Shown piece after piece: positions 36,614-46,600 of a stretch of 64,000 nucleotides of DNA. The number at the start of each line of letters is the position of its first letter. Position 1 is the first letter of the stretch. A model generated the notes under the pieces. It was not told where the DNA came from and made no database searches. It saw only the letters and a list, made by a program, of their open reading frames with translations. The DNA lies in the NCBI GenBank assembly GCA_024734495.1, contig JALMQS010000061.1:6005321-6069320 (forward strand). Direction: 5' to 3'. This stretch comes from Forficula auricularia. Its lineage: Eukaryota; Arthropoda; Insecta; Dermaptera; Forficulidae. The position numbers and the translations under genes are program-made.

Positions 36614-36970
36614 TCCAAATCATTATTACATTATAATTCTGCTGATAATGAAATACAATATATTATTGTTACTGCCACTGAAAGAGGAGACAGAGGGGAA
36701 TGCCGCATTGGATTTCCTTCACTGACTTTTCAAAGTGAGTAGAATATATTTTTGATTAAGAACTTGTATACCATATAATTATATATTAATTGTATTTATA
36801 TAAAAAATAATTTGTAATGATCTTGATTGTAATGATGGCCAAATCCCATTCTAATTAATTACAGACCCTGAAGAAGGAGGGAATAGCCTCCGAAACGTCG
36901 GTTTTATGAATAAAAAGATAGTGTAAATTATCTTCTTCTTTTTTTTGGACTGCCTCATCAATATCCACTT
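36614..36970 (+). mobile_element. Penelope-like 3' terminal region with intron and hammerhead-like core
   Basis: Lies 310 bp after the endonuclease stop and matches 32722-32955. It contains a 130-bp insert (36735-36864) with GTGAGT and TTACAG borders. The ribozyme-like core follows directly: CTGAAGA (36868-36874), stem GGAGG/CCTCC (36876-36880 / 36887-36891), GAAA (36892-36895), CGTC, GGTTTT (36900-36905). Confidence 0.8.
36735..36864 (+). other. Intron inside the Penelope-like terminal region
   Basis: Exactly the 130 bp missing from the copy at 32845/32846. It starts GTGAGTAGAA and ends AATTAATTACAG. The flanks TTTTCAAA and ACCCTGAAG are joined without loss in the other copy. Confidence 0.8.
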
Positions 36971-36974
36971 AATT

Positions 36975-37250
36975 GCTTTATTATGTTGAAGAAGCTCTTG
37001 TTGACAACAGTAGCAATCAAAAATTCATCAAAAAGAAGAACATTTCTACATCTTCCTCTTTTAAGCGACTATTCCAAAAGTCTAGCTTCTTTTTGAACGC
37101 ATCCATTTTATTTCTAAAAGTAAAATTATTTGTATTTGTACCCTGCAGAGAAACATGGCTTTGCATAGACACACATTAGATACACGATTCGGCCGATATT
37201 TTTCGTGGACCTGCAGGAAATTTCTTCGGACCGGCGGTTGAAGACCACTG
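36975..37250 (-). pseudogene. hAT transposase fragment with one terminus
   Basis: The minus strand reads VSLQGTNTNNFTFRNKMDA, then FKKKLDFWNSRLKEEDVEMF, matching the central LQG...F+xKLxFW segment of ZBED5/GTF2IRD2-type hAT transposases. A hAT-like end (complement of CAGTGGTCTTCAACCGCCGG) closes it at 37250. The N-terminal and C-terminal parts are gone. Confidence 0.65.
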
Positions 37251-37253
37251 AGT

Positions 37254-37922
37254 TAGATAAGACCGAGTCTACTATTAGTTTTAATTGCTCACTTCAGAAT
37301 TGCTATCTAGCAAGAGAATGTTTGGAGACCCCTCTCCACAGATGAGAGTCATATTCATATCTTAAGTACTCGTGCGCAAATCGCATCTTGGAAACAGTTA
37401 ATAGCAATAGGGAAATAGACATATTTAACACGTCTAAAATAAAATCAAAGATCATTTTTTCCGGAAATTTATGACAGTCTGATGGGAGTGATTTGCATTG
37501 CTTTATTTTGGTTTATTATTATTAAACTATTGAGCGGCATATCTTTGTTGAATTTTCTCTTTACTTAATTTTGCGAGATTTTGTTTTTGTTTTTGAATGA
37601 ATTTCTGTGAACATCACCACCAGCACCGTAAGCATTGTACAGTGTAATACTGAATTATGTACCTATTTATGTATGTTTCTCTTTTGCTTTTCTATCATTA
37701 TTGTTTTCTGTATGATTTTCATGTGATTGTTCTTTTATTGTTAATTATATTTATTGTTCGTGTATAGATTATTGTATTTTTTTTGCATTGTTTATATATG
37801 ATTTTGATGTTTTATTTTGCAATTCTTTGTAAAATTTTTTTTTTTATTTTTCTTGATGTAACACTCATTATACACATGTTTGACATTTTTGTAAGTGGAC
37901 TACTAGTCCGTAAAATTATCTA

Positions 37923-37955
<33 letters not shown>

Positions 37956-38486
37956 ATTCGAGACAGGGGCGAATTCAAGCCCTATATAGGATAAGAAGTT
38001 GATTGGGCGTAAAATATCGTCTAGACCTGAATAGTGTCGGCAAAACAGAGGCTGGGAGAGAGTTCTAGTTCCTTTAAGTCATCGGGACAAACGAATTGGC
38101 GAGTGAAATGGTACGGCACTTTAATTTAACCGTGAAGGGATGGTGGGGGTCAGCGAATTGCGTGCCCCGCTCATAGCATGCTTTATGGGGAATTACTGAC
38201 TTTATTTAATTCATCAGAGCACATGTGATGATAGTACATATATATAAAATAGTGAAAGCGCGGATACTCTTCTTCGATGGGCCAACGAGTCGAGGGAGGA
38301 GGTAAGGGTCGGATCGCCAAATAGTCTAATAGTTCGTTTCTGAATTGTATTCAGGGGTGCAAGAGATTGCTTGTAAGCCCCTCTCCACAGATGCGAGCCG
38401 TATTCGAGACAGGGCGAATTTGGGCCTTGTAGAGGGTGAGAAGCTGCAGGGACGTGAAAAATCGCCTGGATCTGAAAACAAGACAA
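37254..38486 (-). pseudogene. LINE reverse transcriptase C-terminal fragment, interrupted
   Basis: Minus strand gives CLEYGSHLWRGAYKQSLAPL, NTIQKRTIRLFGD and SLDSLAHRRRVSALSLFY, the C-terminal end of jockey-like LINE polymerases. The same protein is present at 62440-62985. Parts lie on both sides of an insertion at 37357-37953, and a partial tandem copy (37965-38200 against 38214-38486) is visible. Confidence 0.75.
37357..37953 (+). mobile_element. Retroelement 3' end inserted into the LINE fragment
   Basis: About 600 bp ending in an (AAAATA)n tail and flanked by ATATTC on both sides (37351-37356 and 37954-37959). Its sequence looks like a T-rich LINE 3' UTR. No coding part. Confidence 0.65.
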
Positions 38487-38543
38487 TTTTTTTTATGAAC
38501 TTATAATTTTATTATTTATATTACTTTTTTGATTAAGATAAAC

Positions 38544-38685
38544 GGAGGGGTGAACCGCGAGCTAATATCTTGTACACCTACTTCCATTTCCAAGTAGAAG
38601 ACAATAGATGAAGAGACATTATCTAATGAATTCCAAAATAATTCCAAAGACGTGTACCCCTAATTCCAATCTCGGTTCACCCCTC
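38544..38685. mobile_element. CGAGGGGTGAACC MITE, copy 4
   Basis: Ends GGAGGGGTGAACCGCG and TCTCGGTTCACCCCTC. Part of the segment that is inverted at 30268-30595. Confidence 0.85.
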
Positions 38686-38870
38686 TCATAAAACTATGCT
38701 CGTCTAGGGCTTGCTGGCTGTACTGTGTAATTGAATATGCAATTTTGAAAAAGGCACATCTCGGATATTTTGACAAATACACTTTTTCATATACTTAGCA
38801 TGTAATCAAAAAGCTTCCCTACCATGCTCGAAAACAACTCTGGTATTAATTTTACACTACTTTAGAAAAT
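38686..38870 (+). repeat. Counterpart of 30268-30452 in opposite orientation
   Basis: See the entry at 30268. The MITE lies on the matching side in both. Confidence 0.8.
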
Positions 38871-38914
38871 AATTAGTTTATTTTTTAATTATTTTACTTT
38901 TGATTAAGATAAAC

Positions 38915-39075
38915 CGAGGAGAATCGGAGCTAATATCGGTACACCTACTTCCACTTCCACTTTCATTTCCAAGTAGTAGACAATAGATGAAGGCGCATTA
39001 TTTAATGAATTCCAAAATAATTCCACATAATTCCAAAGACGTGTGCAGCTAATTCCAATCGCAGTTCACCCCTCG
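38915..39075. mobile_element. CGAGGGGTGAACC MITE, copy 5
   Basis: Left end damaged (CGAGGAGAATCGGAGC); right end GCAGTTCACCCCTCG. The 20 bp before it (TTTTGATTAAGATAAAC) also precede copy 4, so copies 4 and 5 probably arose by local duplication of about 370 bp. Confidence 0.82.
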
Positions 39076-39109
39076 AGATAAACATACCACGGACATTAAA
39101 ATAATATCT

Positions 39110-39340
39110 GGCGGGATGCGGGCCGCGAGTTTGAGACCAATGGTCTTATTGTCTTCTGGCTAAATTTATAATCGCAGCTCCCATACCCTCTTTTCGTTCT
39201 AAAGTTCTTTTATTTATCAAATTTTTTCCATTGTTATAAATTTTTTGTGATTGTAGTAAGGTCAGGAGTAGTGCCTTAGCATAATCTGGTCAGTCCTTGG
39301 ATTGGTAAAAATACATTCATTCATTTTGTATTGTATTTTA
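39110..39340. repeat. hAT-like terminus and a LINE-like 3' tail
   Basis: GGGCCGCGAGTTTGAGACCA (39121-39140) is the complement of a common hAT end motif. Further on, TGGTCAGTCCTTGGATTGG followed by ATTCATTCATT looks like a LINE 3' UTR tail. Neither is complete. Confidence 0.4.
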
Positions 39341-39349
39341 TTTCTTATA

Positions 39350-41020
39350 ATAAAATTGTGATATAAAATGTTTTAACAATTTATTTTTTACAATAGTTTA
39401 CAATATTATTATTATTATTTATGTTGTTGTTGTTGAGGTGATGAGATGAGGTCAGCGTTGGTGTATTATTCTAGATATAACATTTTTAGTAAAATATAAA
39501 ATCGATTTATATGATAAAATTAAACACACTAATGTATAAAAATGTAACAATACATTCGCAACAAAAATAATTATTATTTATATGAGAAAAAAATGAATAA
39601 TACTTCTTTATATAATAATGAAATGAATTTTAAACTTAATAACTTTTGAATTTTGCTCATATTTTGTTTTGTTTTTTTATTTTTATTTTTATTTTTTTTT
39701 TTTTATAAATACATTCTGAAATGTAAAACTTTTCAAAATTGTAAATTTCGTTGCTAGGCCACTTGATTTAGAATTAAAAATATGAAAATTTTGGTGCTTT
39801 GATTTACTAATTGAAAAAATAAAATAAAAATATTTATAAATATGAAAAAATGAAAATTATTTCTCTGGATTTCTGACTGGCATGATAAAAAGAGCAAACA
39901 AGAAAAATGCTCTTTTGTAATATAATTAATTGTTAAGCTAATATACAATATGCGCCAAAATGTACAGTACTGATTCTCTCACATTTCCGATTTGTTGACA
40001 TGGCATAGCTGTAAGTATCCAGTCGTGAAAAAGAAAGTGTTCTGCAGTTGTTGTTGGAAATTGGTCTCTTCGACGCAGTAAAGATTATTTATTTATAGGT
40101 GAATATTATTTCTGCTCAAAAAGAAGTTGTTTTGAAGAGAGAAAAAGTGGCAGAACAATTTCAGGAAAGCTCTTTAGCAATGTTGCAGGATTGATTCTTG
40201 AGCGGTATGGCCGATTCTGTTGATACCCGTGTTTATTTATGTGAAGGCCCCTTTACGACAGAACCTTCTCAAATCAAAGAAATAGCACGATCACCAGCTA
40301 ATGTAGACTTCCCTTGACAACACTACCAGAAGGGCGAAATTTCGTAAAAATAGACAATATAACTCTGTTACTTGGTGCTGTGTTATTAAATTATTTCGGA
40401 ACTGCTGGCACTTTTTTCAAACTCGGTTCTCCTTCACAAATACTTTTTTATAAGTGGAAATAATACTCAATTATGAAAACTTTCCTCCCTTCCAATAATA
40501 TCTGCACAACACAACTTCCATTTCACTACTAGTAACACGAATAGTTAGAGCTTAGGCCATCGTCAAACGTCCATGGGCATTCGAGATTAGCCAGCTTTAG
40601 CGCATACTATATTTTCAAAGGTAAATTACCATGTCAATGAACTATTTCTCACAATATGGTAAAGGTAACTCAAATTAAATAAATATATTGTATTTCACTG
40701 TTTATTAATTTAACAATTTTTTTTTTTTTTTTTTATTTAAATTTTTTTTGAAAAATGTCAAAATATTAATTAAAACTACCAATAATAATTTTTACAAAAT
40801 TAAAGATGAGAAAATATAATAAAATATTTTAAGATTATTATCTTTGGACCAATAATTTTCTTAATTTATTTTCAGCTCCTGTGTTTGTGCCTGAAATCAA
40901 AGAGAAATTTCAAAAATTAATAAGATTTCATGAAATATCAAATAATAAAATTGACGAATAAAGATAAAAAATATAAAAAAAAATTAAAGTTTACCAATAA
41001 ATAATATTGTTACAGTAAAT
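39350..41020. other. Gene-free stretch
   Basis: 39350-39950 is extremely AT-rich. 40000-40640 is less so and contains no ORF over 60 codons; it could hold untranslated or promoter sequence. A long T run lies at 40718-40735. Confidence 0.4.
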
Positions 41021-41026
41021 AAATAT

Positions 41027-41560
41027 TCGAAAGTTTATAATAGGAATTAAGGACAAGTTTTTTGTGTGATTTTTTTTCAACCAACGTTTCGTCGACCTTG
41101 CCGACTTCTTAAGGGCTTCAAATACATAGTTACATCACACATTCGTCTAAAATTCATTATTTTTCTTTATCTTCGTTACCAATGAAGAATTATCAGAAAC
41201 TTAAAACTTCAAAAAATTCACATAAACAATTTTTCTCTTTTCTTTTTTTACTAACAATTAAATAATGTATTTTAGACGAATGTGTGATATAACCGATGGG
41301 TAAACAGCGACCTAAAATCGTGTACACCTACTTCCAATTCCACTTTCATTTCAAGTAGAAGACAATAGATTATCTAATGAATTCCAAAGTAATTTCAAAT
41401 AATTCCAAAGACGGTGTACACCTAATTCCAATCGCGGTTCACCCCTTGGATATATTTGAAGCCCTGAAGAAGACGGCAAAGTCGACGAAAAGTTGGTTGA
41501 AAAATAAAAAATAAATCACACAAAAACTTCTCCTTAATTCCCACTATAATCTTTCGAATT
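41027..41560. repeat. Foldback element 4 with hammerhead-like cores and a MITE inside
   Basis: Arms begin TTCGAAAG (41027) and end CTTTCGAA (41551-41558). Right arm, plus strand: CTGAAGA (41464-41470), AGACGGCAAAGTCGAC, GAAA (41487-41490), then AGTTGG. Left arm, minus strand: CTTAAGA, AGTCGGCAAGGTCGAC, GAAACGTTGG. One arm has kept the CTGAAGA box and the other the GAAACGTTGG end. The MITE at 41294-41448 sits between the arms. Confidence 0.7.
41294..41448. mobile_element. CGAGGGGTGAACC MITE, copy 6
   Basis: Left end CGATGGGTAAACAGCG, right end ATCGCGGTTCACCCCT. Flanks gatataac / gatatatt. Confidence 0.82.
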
Positions 41561-42265
41561 AATACACATTATGGACGAAAATGATAATAATAGTAAATAA
41601 ATATATTCACTCAAATTCACCCATGTCTCGAACTTGTGTAGTTAGGCCTTCCAAGGATTCTCTTCCCACCATGAATACAATTTAAAAGCCAACACAAAAA
41701 ACTAAGAGATTCAGCCTTATCTCATTCGATTCCAAAGTTCAACGTAGTAACGTCTCCGCACTTTCTCATTATATGAATAGATATGCTTTTATGATATGTT
41801 ATTGGTTTTAACGAGATAAAGTCGGCTCAAATGTCTAATTTAATCATTTCCAAATATCCAAGACATTGAAGAAATGCATTCGTCAATTCTTAAAATTTTT
41901 AGAGACCTCCCTTCCCAAGATTTTCATACTTCAATCGTTCGCTCGTCTTGCCGGTGTGTGAAATGTGAACCCATTTTTTTTTGTCGAGCGATAAGGAGTT
42001 TTCAGTGATATAAGAGAAAGGAGAGAAGTTTTTGAAAGTACTTTCGTGGCTAAGTGTGTGATGAACTACAATCAGACTTCTGTGTGATTTCCAAAAGATA
42101 CAAATTTGTAAATTCACCAAGGAAAACCAGATGGTGGATTTACTTAACGCATGGCGGGATTTGGACTATCTCAGCATCTTCGTATTTCGAGACATATCTT
42201 GAGGCGTCTCATAAGATAACCCATTTCCTGCCTCTCTTTTTTACCCATTATAATATGAACAATCA
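41561..42265. other. Gene-free stretch
   Basis: Overlapping ORFs on both strands (41899-42120 minus, 42054-42284 plus) have no recognised domain, and the plus one runs into the neighbouring element, so I call none. Confidence 0.35.
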
Positions 42266-42267
42266 TA

Positions 42268-43185
42268 TGAGCCGTTTATTTTGAAAGTGGCCTAAGTCCA
42301 TTTATGTTCGATATTGAAGGGTTTGCGCTGGATTAAATTTAAAAATATGGGTAACAGATATAATAGTAAAATAATGTTTTTTGGGTTTCTAAGGGTGTCA
42401 AATTTATCATCCCAATTAGCATAATTAACATTATTTAAGAAATCATATGTTTTTGATGGTTATGAATGGACTTAAGCCACTTTCAATATCAATGAAATGA
42501 CGTTTTCAATTCTTAAGAAAGCACAAGTCCATAGGAAAAGTAAATTTCCCTTAAAATAAAAATAAATGTATACACTTTTATGTTATAAAATCAAAAAAAT
42601 ATTACAACTTTTATTCTTTGTTAAATAATTTTTACATTAAAATTAATATTGTTTTATTAATTATTATTCAGTCTTCTCCAGTTTGTGATTGGATTTAAAA
42701 TAACTATGGTGTGCAAGTGGTATATAATGTAACAAATTTAAGAAAATTGTAGAAACAAGTAAAAATACTCAGCAAGTGAAACAACACTGTTCATGACCCT
42801 GGTTTTCAACACAAACTGCGCGAGAATAATGCGCTTCTTTCTGTGGACAGGCGCTGTTCTGTTTATAACAAATTCATTGCACATTGATAATTCAATTGAT
42901 ACTTTGATAATTAAACATAAAGCTGGGATCTCATAAAATTTTATTGCATAATATTTTCCATATCCATTTGAAACTCTCACAATGGTACTTACGCCACTTT
43001 CAAAATAAACTTTTTCATCACTTCATTAACCAACAAATTTTAATGTTACAAAATCTTAATGATTTTAAATATATTAGTAACAAATTGTTTCAGAATGAAA
43101 AGATCATGTAAATATGTAACTATTAAGGTAGCTAACTGGATTTTTTGGAAAATGGACTTAGGCCACTTTCAAAATATATGGCTCA
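42268..43185. mobile_element. TA-flanked non-autonomous element with repeated terminal motif
   Basis: Ends TGAGCC...TTTTGAAAGTGGCCTAAG and its complement over ~35 bp. TA on both sides (42266-42267 and 43186-43187). The subterminal motif GGACTTAAGCCACTTTCAA recurs inside at 42470 and a shorter form at 42991. No transposase. Group not certain (Tc1/mariner-like by target site). Confidence 0.65.
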
Positions 43186-43456
43186 TATCATTTTAACTTT
43201 AAAATTTAACAATCTATTTTCATTATATTTCCTATTTATTTCAATTAAATTAAAGATATTATTTTACTAATAAATTAGTATTAACCCTTGTTAATTTGTT
43301 ATGGATGAAACCACTGAAACCGAATGTACATGTTCATATACACTACTAATATTGTAGAAATATATTGCAATATATTATAGTATGCCCTAGCAGTTTGTTT
43401 AAATGCAAAAGCCATGTTTTTATTGATGATATTTAATTCAGGTTTGAAGGGGTTAA

Positions 43457-43462
43457 TTTATT
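43457..43462 (-). terminator. Possible poly(A) signal of PRPF38B
   Basis: An AATAAA hexamer on the minus strand about 200 bp past the stop codon of PRPF38B. The region is AT-rich, so chance occurrence is likely enough to keep this tentative. Confidence 0.3.
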
Positions 43463-43661
43463 TATAGCAGTCTGGGTGGTTGGAACGACTGAGAAGTCCT
43501 ACAAAAAGAAATCCTTATAAACAGTACAAGCCACTGCTGAAATTTCTTCGTTTTCTTTTCACGATGCATGAGGTAATCCTTAGTTATAGGTGTTTCAACT
43601 TCTTGAACTTTATCATAAATGAGAACTAACAATATATTAATTAATAACTTATATAATAAAC

Positions 43662-46600
43662 TTACTTTCTGTCTTTTTCTTTCTCTCTTCTTTGTCGATC
43701 TTTTTCTCGTCTTAAGTCATCAGCATAATCATCTCTTCTATAGCTGTAAAGAAATATAAATATAAATATATATATATTCGAATAAAATTAGTGTAGATTC
43801 ATTTGAAATGAAATAGTTGATCTTAGCATTTATTTATTTAAAAATGCACAATTGAAATGATTATTTTTAATTAACCTATGAGTACACAATACGACTTTCA
43901 CATTTGTCGTTTTTATAACAAATTGAAATTAAATCATGAAAAATATTAATAAAACAATACTTTATCCCAAATGTTTCGCTATGGATAAAGTAAAATGATA
44001 AAAAAAATTTTAAGATGTAATTATTAAGAATGCAACACTTATAATCATTAAATTCATAATTTATTATAAAACTTGAAAAATTAAACCCTAGGTAAATAAC
44101 AACTACCCAATTTTCATAATTATATAAATTTATACTTTCTATCAGGGACGTTCCCGGAGGGGCAACAACAAAAGTTTTAACGTTTTTATAAAAAACGAGC
44201 TGCCAAGTGGGCCTTCAGCCCAGCGTCAACTTTGGCGGGGTGGGTCTCAGGCAGAGCCGGGCACAACATCGTTAATTCGTACTAAATCTAACACTGCTAT
44301 TCCGTCTAGAGCTGCAGCTGAACCCCTTTTTTCTACAGGAAAGATGTTTTACGGGCGAAACGATCATCGCTGTCGGATGACAATTTTAATATGCTAATGT
44401 TTATGAAGGGAAACATGCACCTAATGCAAAATGATGATCAATAACTGATTGCTGTTTTTTCCAATAGGTGCATATGTTTCTGTATTTTCTTCCTAAAAGC
44501 ATTAAACAGTTAATTTAACTAAATTATTTGTTTTAATTACCTCTGTACCAAAGCCAAGCCTCATCTATTATCTTTAATATACATATAGATAATGCTTAAA
44601 CATCAGTACAATATTTAGGTGGTTAACTTTTAACGGATAACTTTAACTTGCGATAAATTTGTGAAAAGTCCACGCTTTAACGATTATCGAAGTTAGCTTT
44701 TTGAGTAGAGGATTAACGATTAACGAAGTTAACTTTCGAATTCACTGTGCCCAGCTCTGGTCTAGGGGTGTCATGAAAAGTTTTTTGCAAAGAGAAAAGA
44801 AGATCTATTGAAAGAAAGATTGAAAAGTTTATCAAGACTTGGTACGTTCTTTTATACCTATATTATAACAGACAATAAGGATTCATAATTCATAAGTCCA
44901 AAACATTTTGCTGTTTATATACCACTAATAGCCAATCCCGTGCTCGTTTGAGAAATCTGGAAACACTGTATATATTTTATCATAGAAATTTCAGATAAAG
45001 TACATTATAAAGGGAGATTTATAAAACAAAAAGTTCTTAATAAGCGATTGAAAGCTGTTAAGACAATGGCTGAAGCGAAAAAACGTCAAAAAAATTACTA
45101 AAGTTAACCCACTTTTTAGGTTAAATAAATGCGTTGTTGTCAGCTTGTTTTTAGTGTAAATTTTTCATTATTTATTCATTATTATCTCAGAAATTCTGTT
45201 GTAACTATGAATTAAAATTTTCTTAAAAAATGTATTAGTTATTGTTTAATGTTGGTTTAGTTTTTTATAACAATGTAAAGAAGAGTTTCTTAATTTTAAT
45301 TAAATATGTATGTAAACTTTCCGATATCCCGTATAGTGCAATGTTCAAGAGTATGAATAACTCTATCTTTGGAATTTAATATCTCCGGAAATATATTGTT
45401 CATAAATTTCGTTTTACCACCAATCGATGCAGAAGTATTTAAATAATAATGTCTAAATTTCAAAAAAAATCCTATGAATGGTGAAACAACTACCTTAATA
45501 TCTTATCTAAAATTTAGTAAACAAATACCTTTCTTTGGATCGATGTCGTTCTTTGTCCCGTTCTCTTTCCCGCTCTCTACTTCCATGTTTTTTCTCCCGA
45601 TCTCTTCGGTCTCTTTTATCACGATCTCTTTCTCGTTCCCGATCCCTTGTCCTTTCTCTTTCGCGTTCTCCACGATCACGTTCTCGTTCACGATCTCTAT
45701 CTCGGCTAGTTCGTTTACTTCGATCTAGACTGTCCGATCGTTTACGATGAGTTCTTCGGGAGCGGGCGAATTTCTCAGCTTCACCAAAAGACATTTCTTC
45801 ATCAGGTATGTGCCTTGCCTCTTTTAGGCTGCCACCACCACCTCCTCCTCCTCCTCCACCACCAGATACCCTGTCATTTGGAGGTGGTTTTATTTTGAGA
45901 GGTGCTGCTGGCTGAGGAGGAAATCGCTCACTCATCTTTTTTTCCAGTTTTTGCTATAAGAAAAAAAAATGAAATCAGTCAATTATTATAATTCAAATAA
46001 ATTAATTAAATAATTAACACTATTTTTAAAATTTTTCCTAATGTACATTATTTTATATAATATATATTATTATATATACTTAATATAATTGGCTTTTCTT
46101 GAGGATAGTTTTTCTGAGAGATGATTACTTAGATTTATTGAATATATATATATTTTAAGAAATGAATATAATTCTTTTATAATAAAGAACAAGAAATTCG
46201 TTTATTAAGATATCAAAAGTTTTTGCTGGTATAATTGACAAAAAATTCAATCCACTAGGCTTTTTTCTTTTTATTCATTTGGCCTGTTACAATGTTTATT
46301 TTTTCTACTAATTTAAAATTATTTATTATACAATAGATATTAGGTTTTACTATCTAATATATAAAAAGTCATCATTTAAAATGACACTGACATTTTTTTT
46401 ATATAAAAGAATTATAATTATTTCTTAGAATAATAAAATCAAGAACGTTATTTTTTACAATTAAATACCTCTCAATTAAATTACAGCATCCAAACTTAGT
46501 AAAATAATTCCTCGCCCCAATGAATAATCACAACGAGGTCTCGTCCTAAGAGGAAGACAAATTTTTAAATTAAATTTAAAAAATAAAGAGAAAATTTGAG

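Noticed and set aside
45474..45750. Plus-strand Ser/Arg-rich and Ser/Phe-rich ORFs
   Set aside because: They are antisense to the RS/RE-rich exon 7 of PRPF38B; the low-complexity codons create open frames on the other strand.
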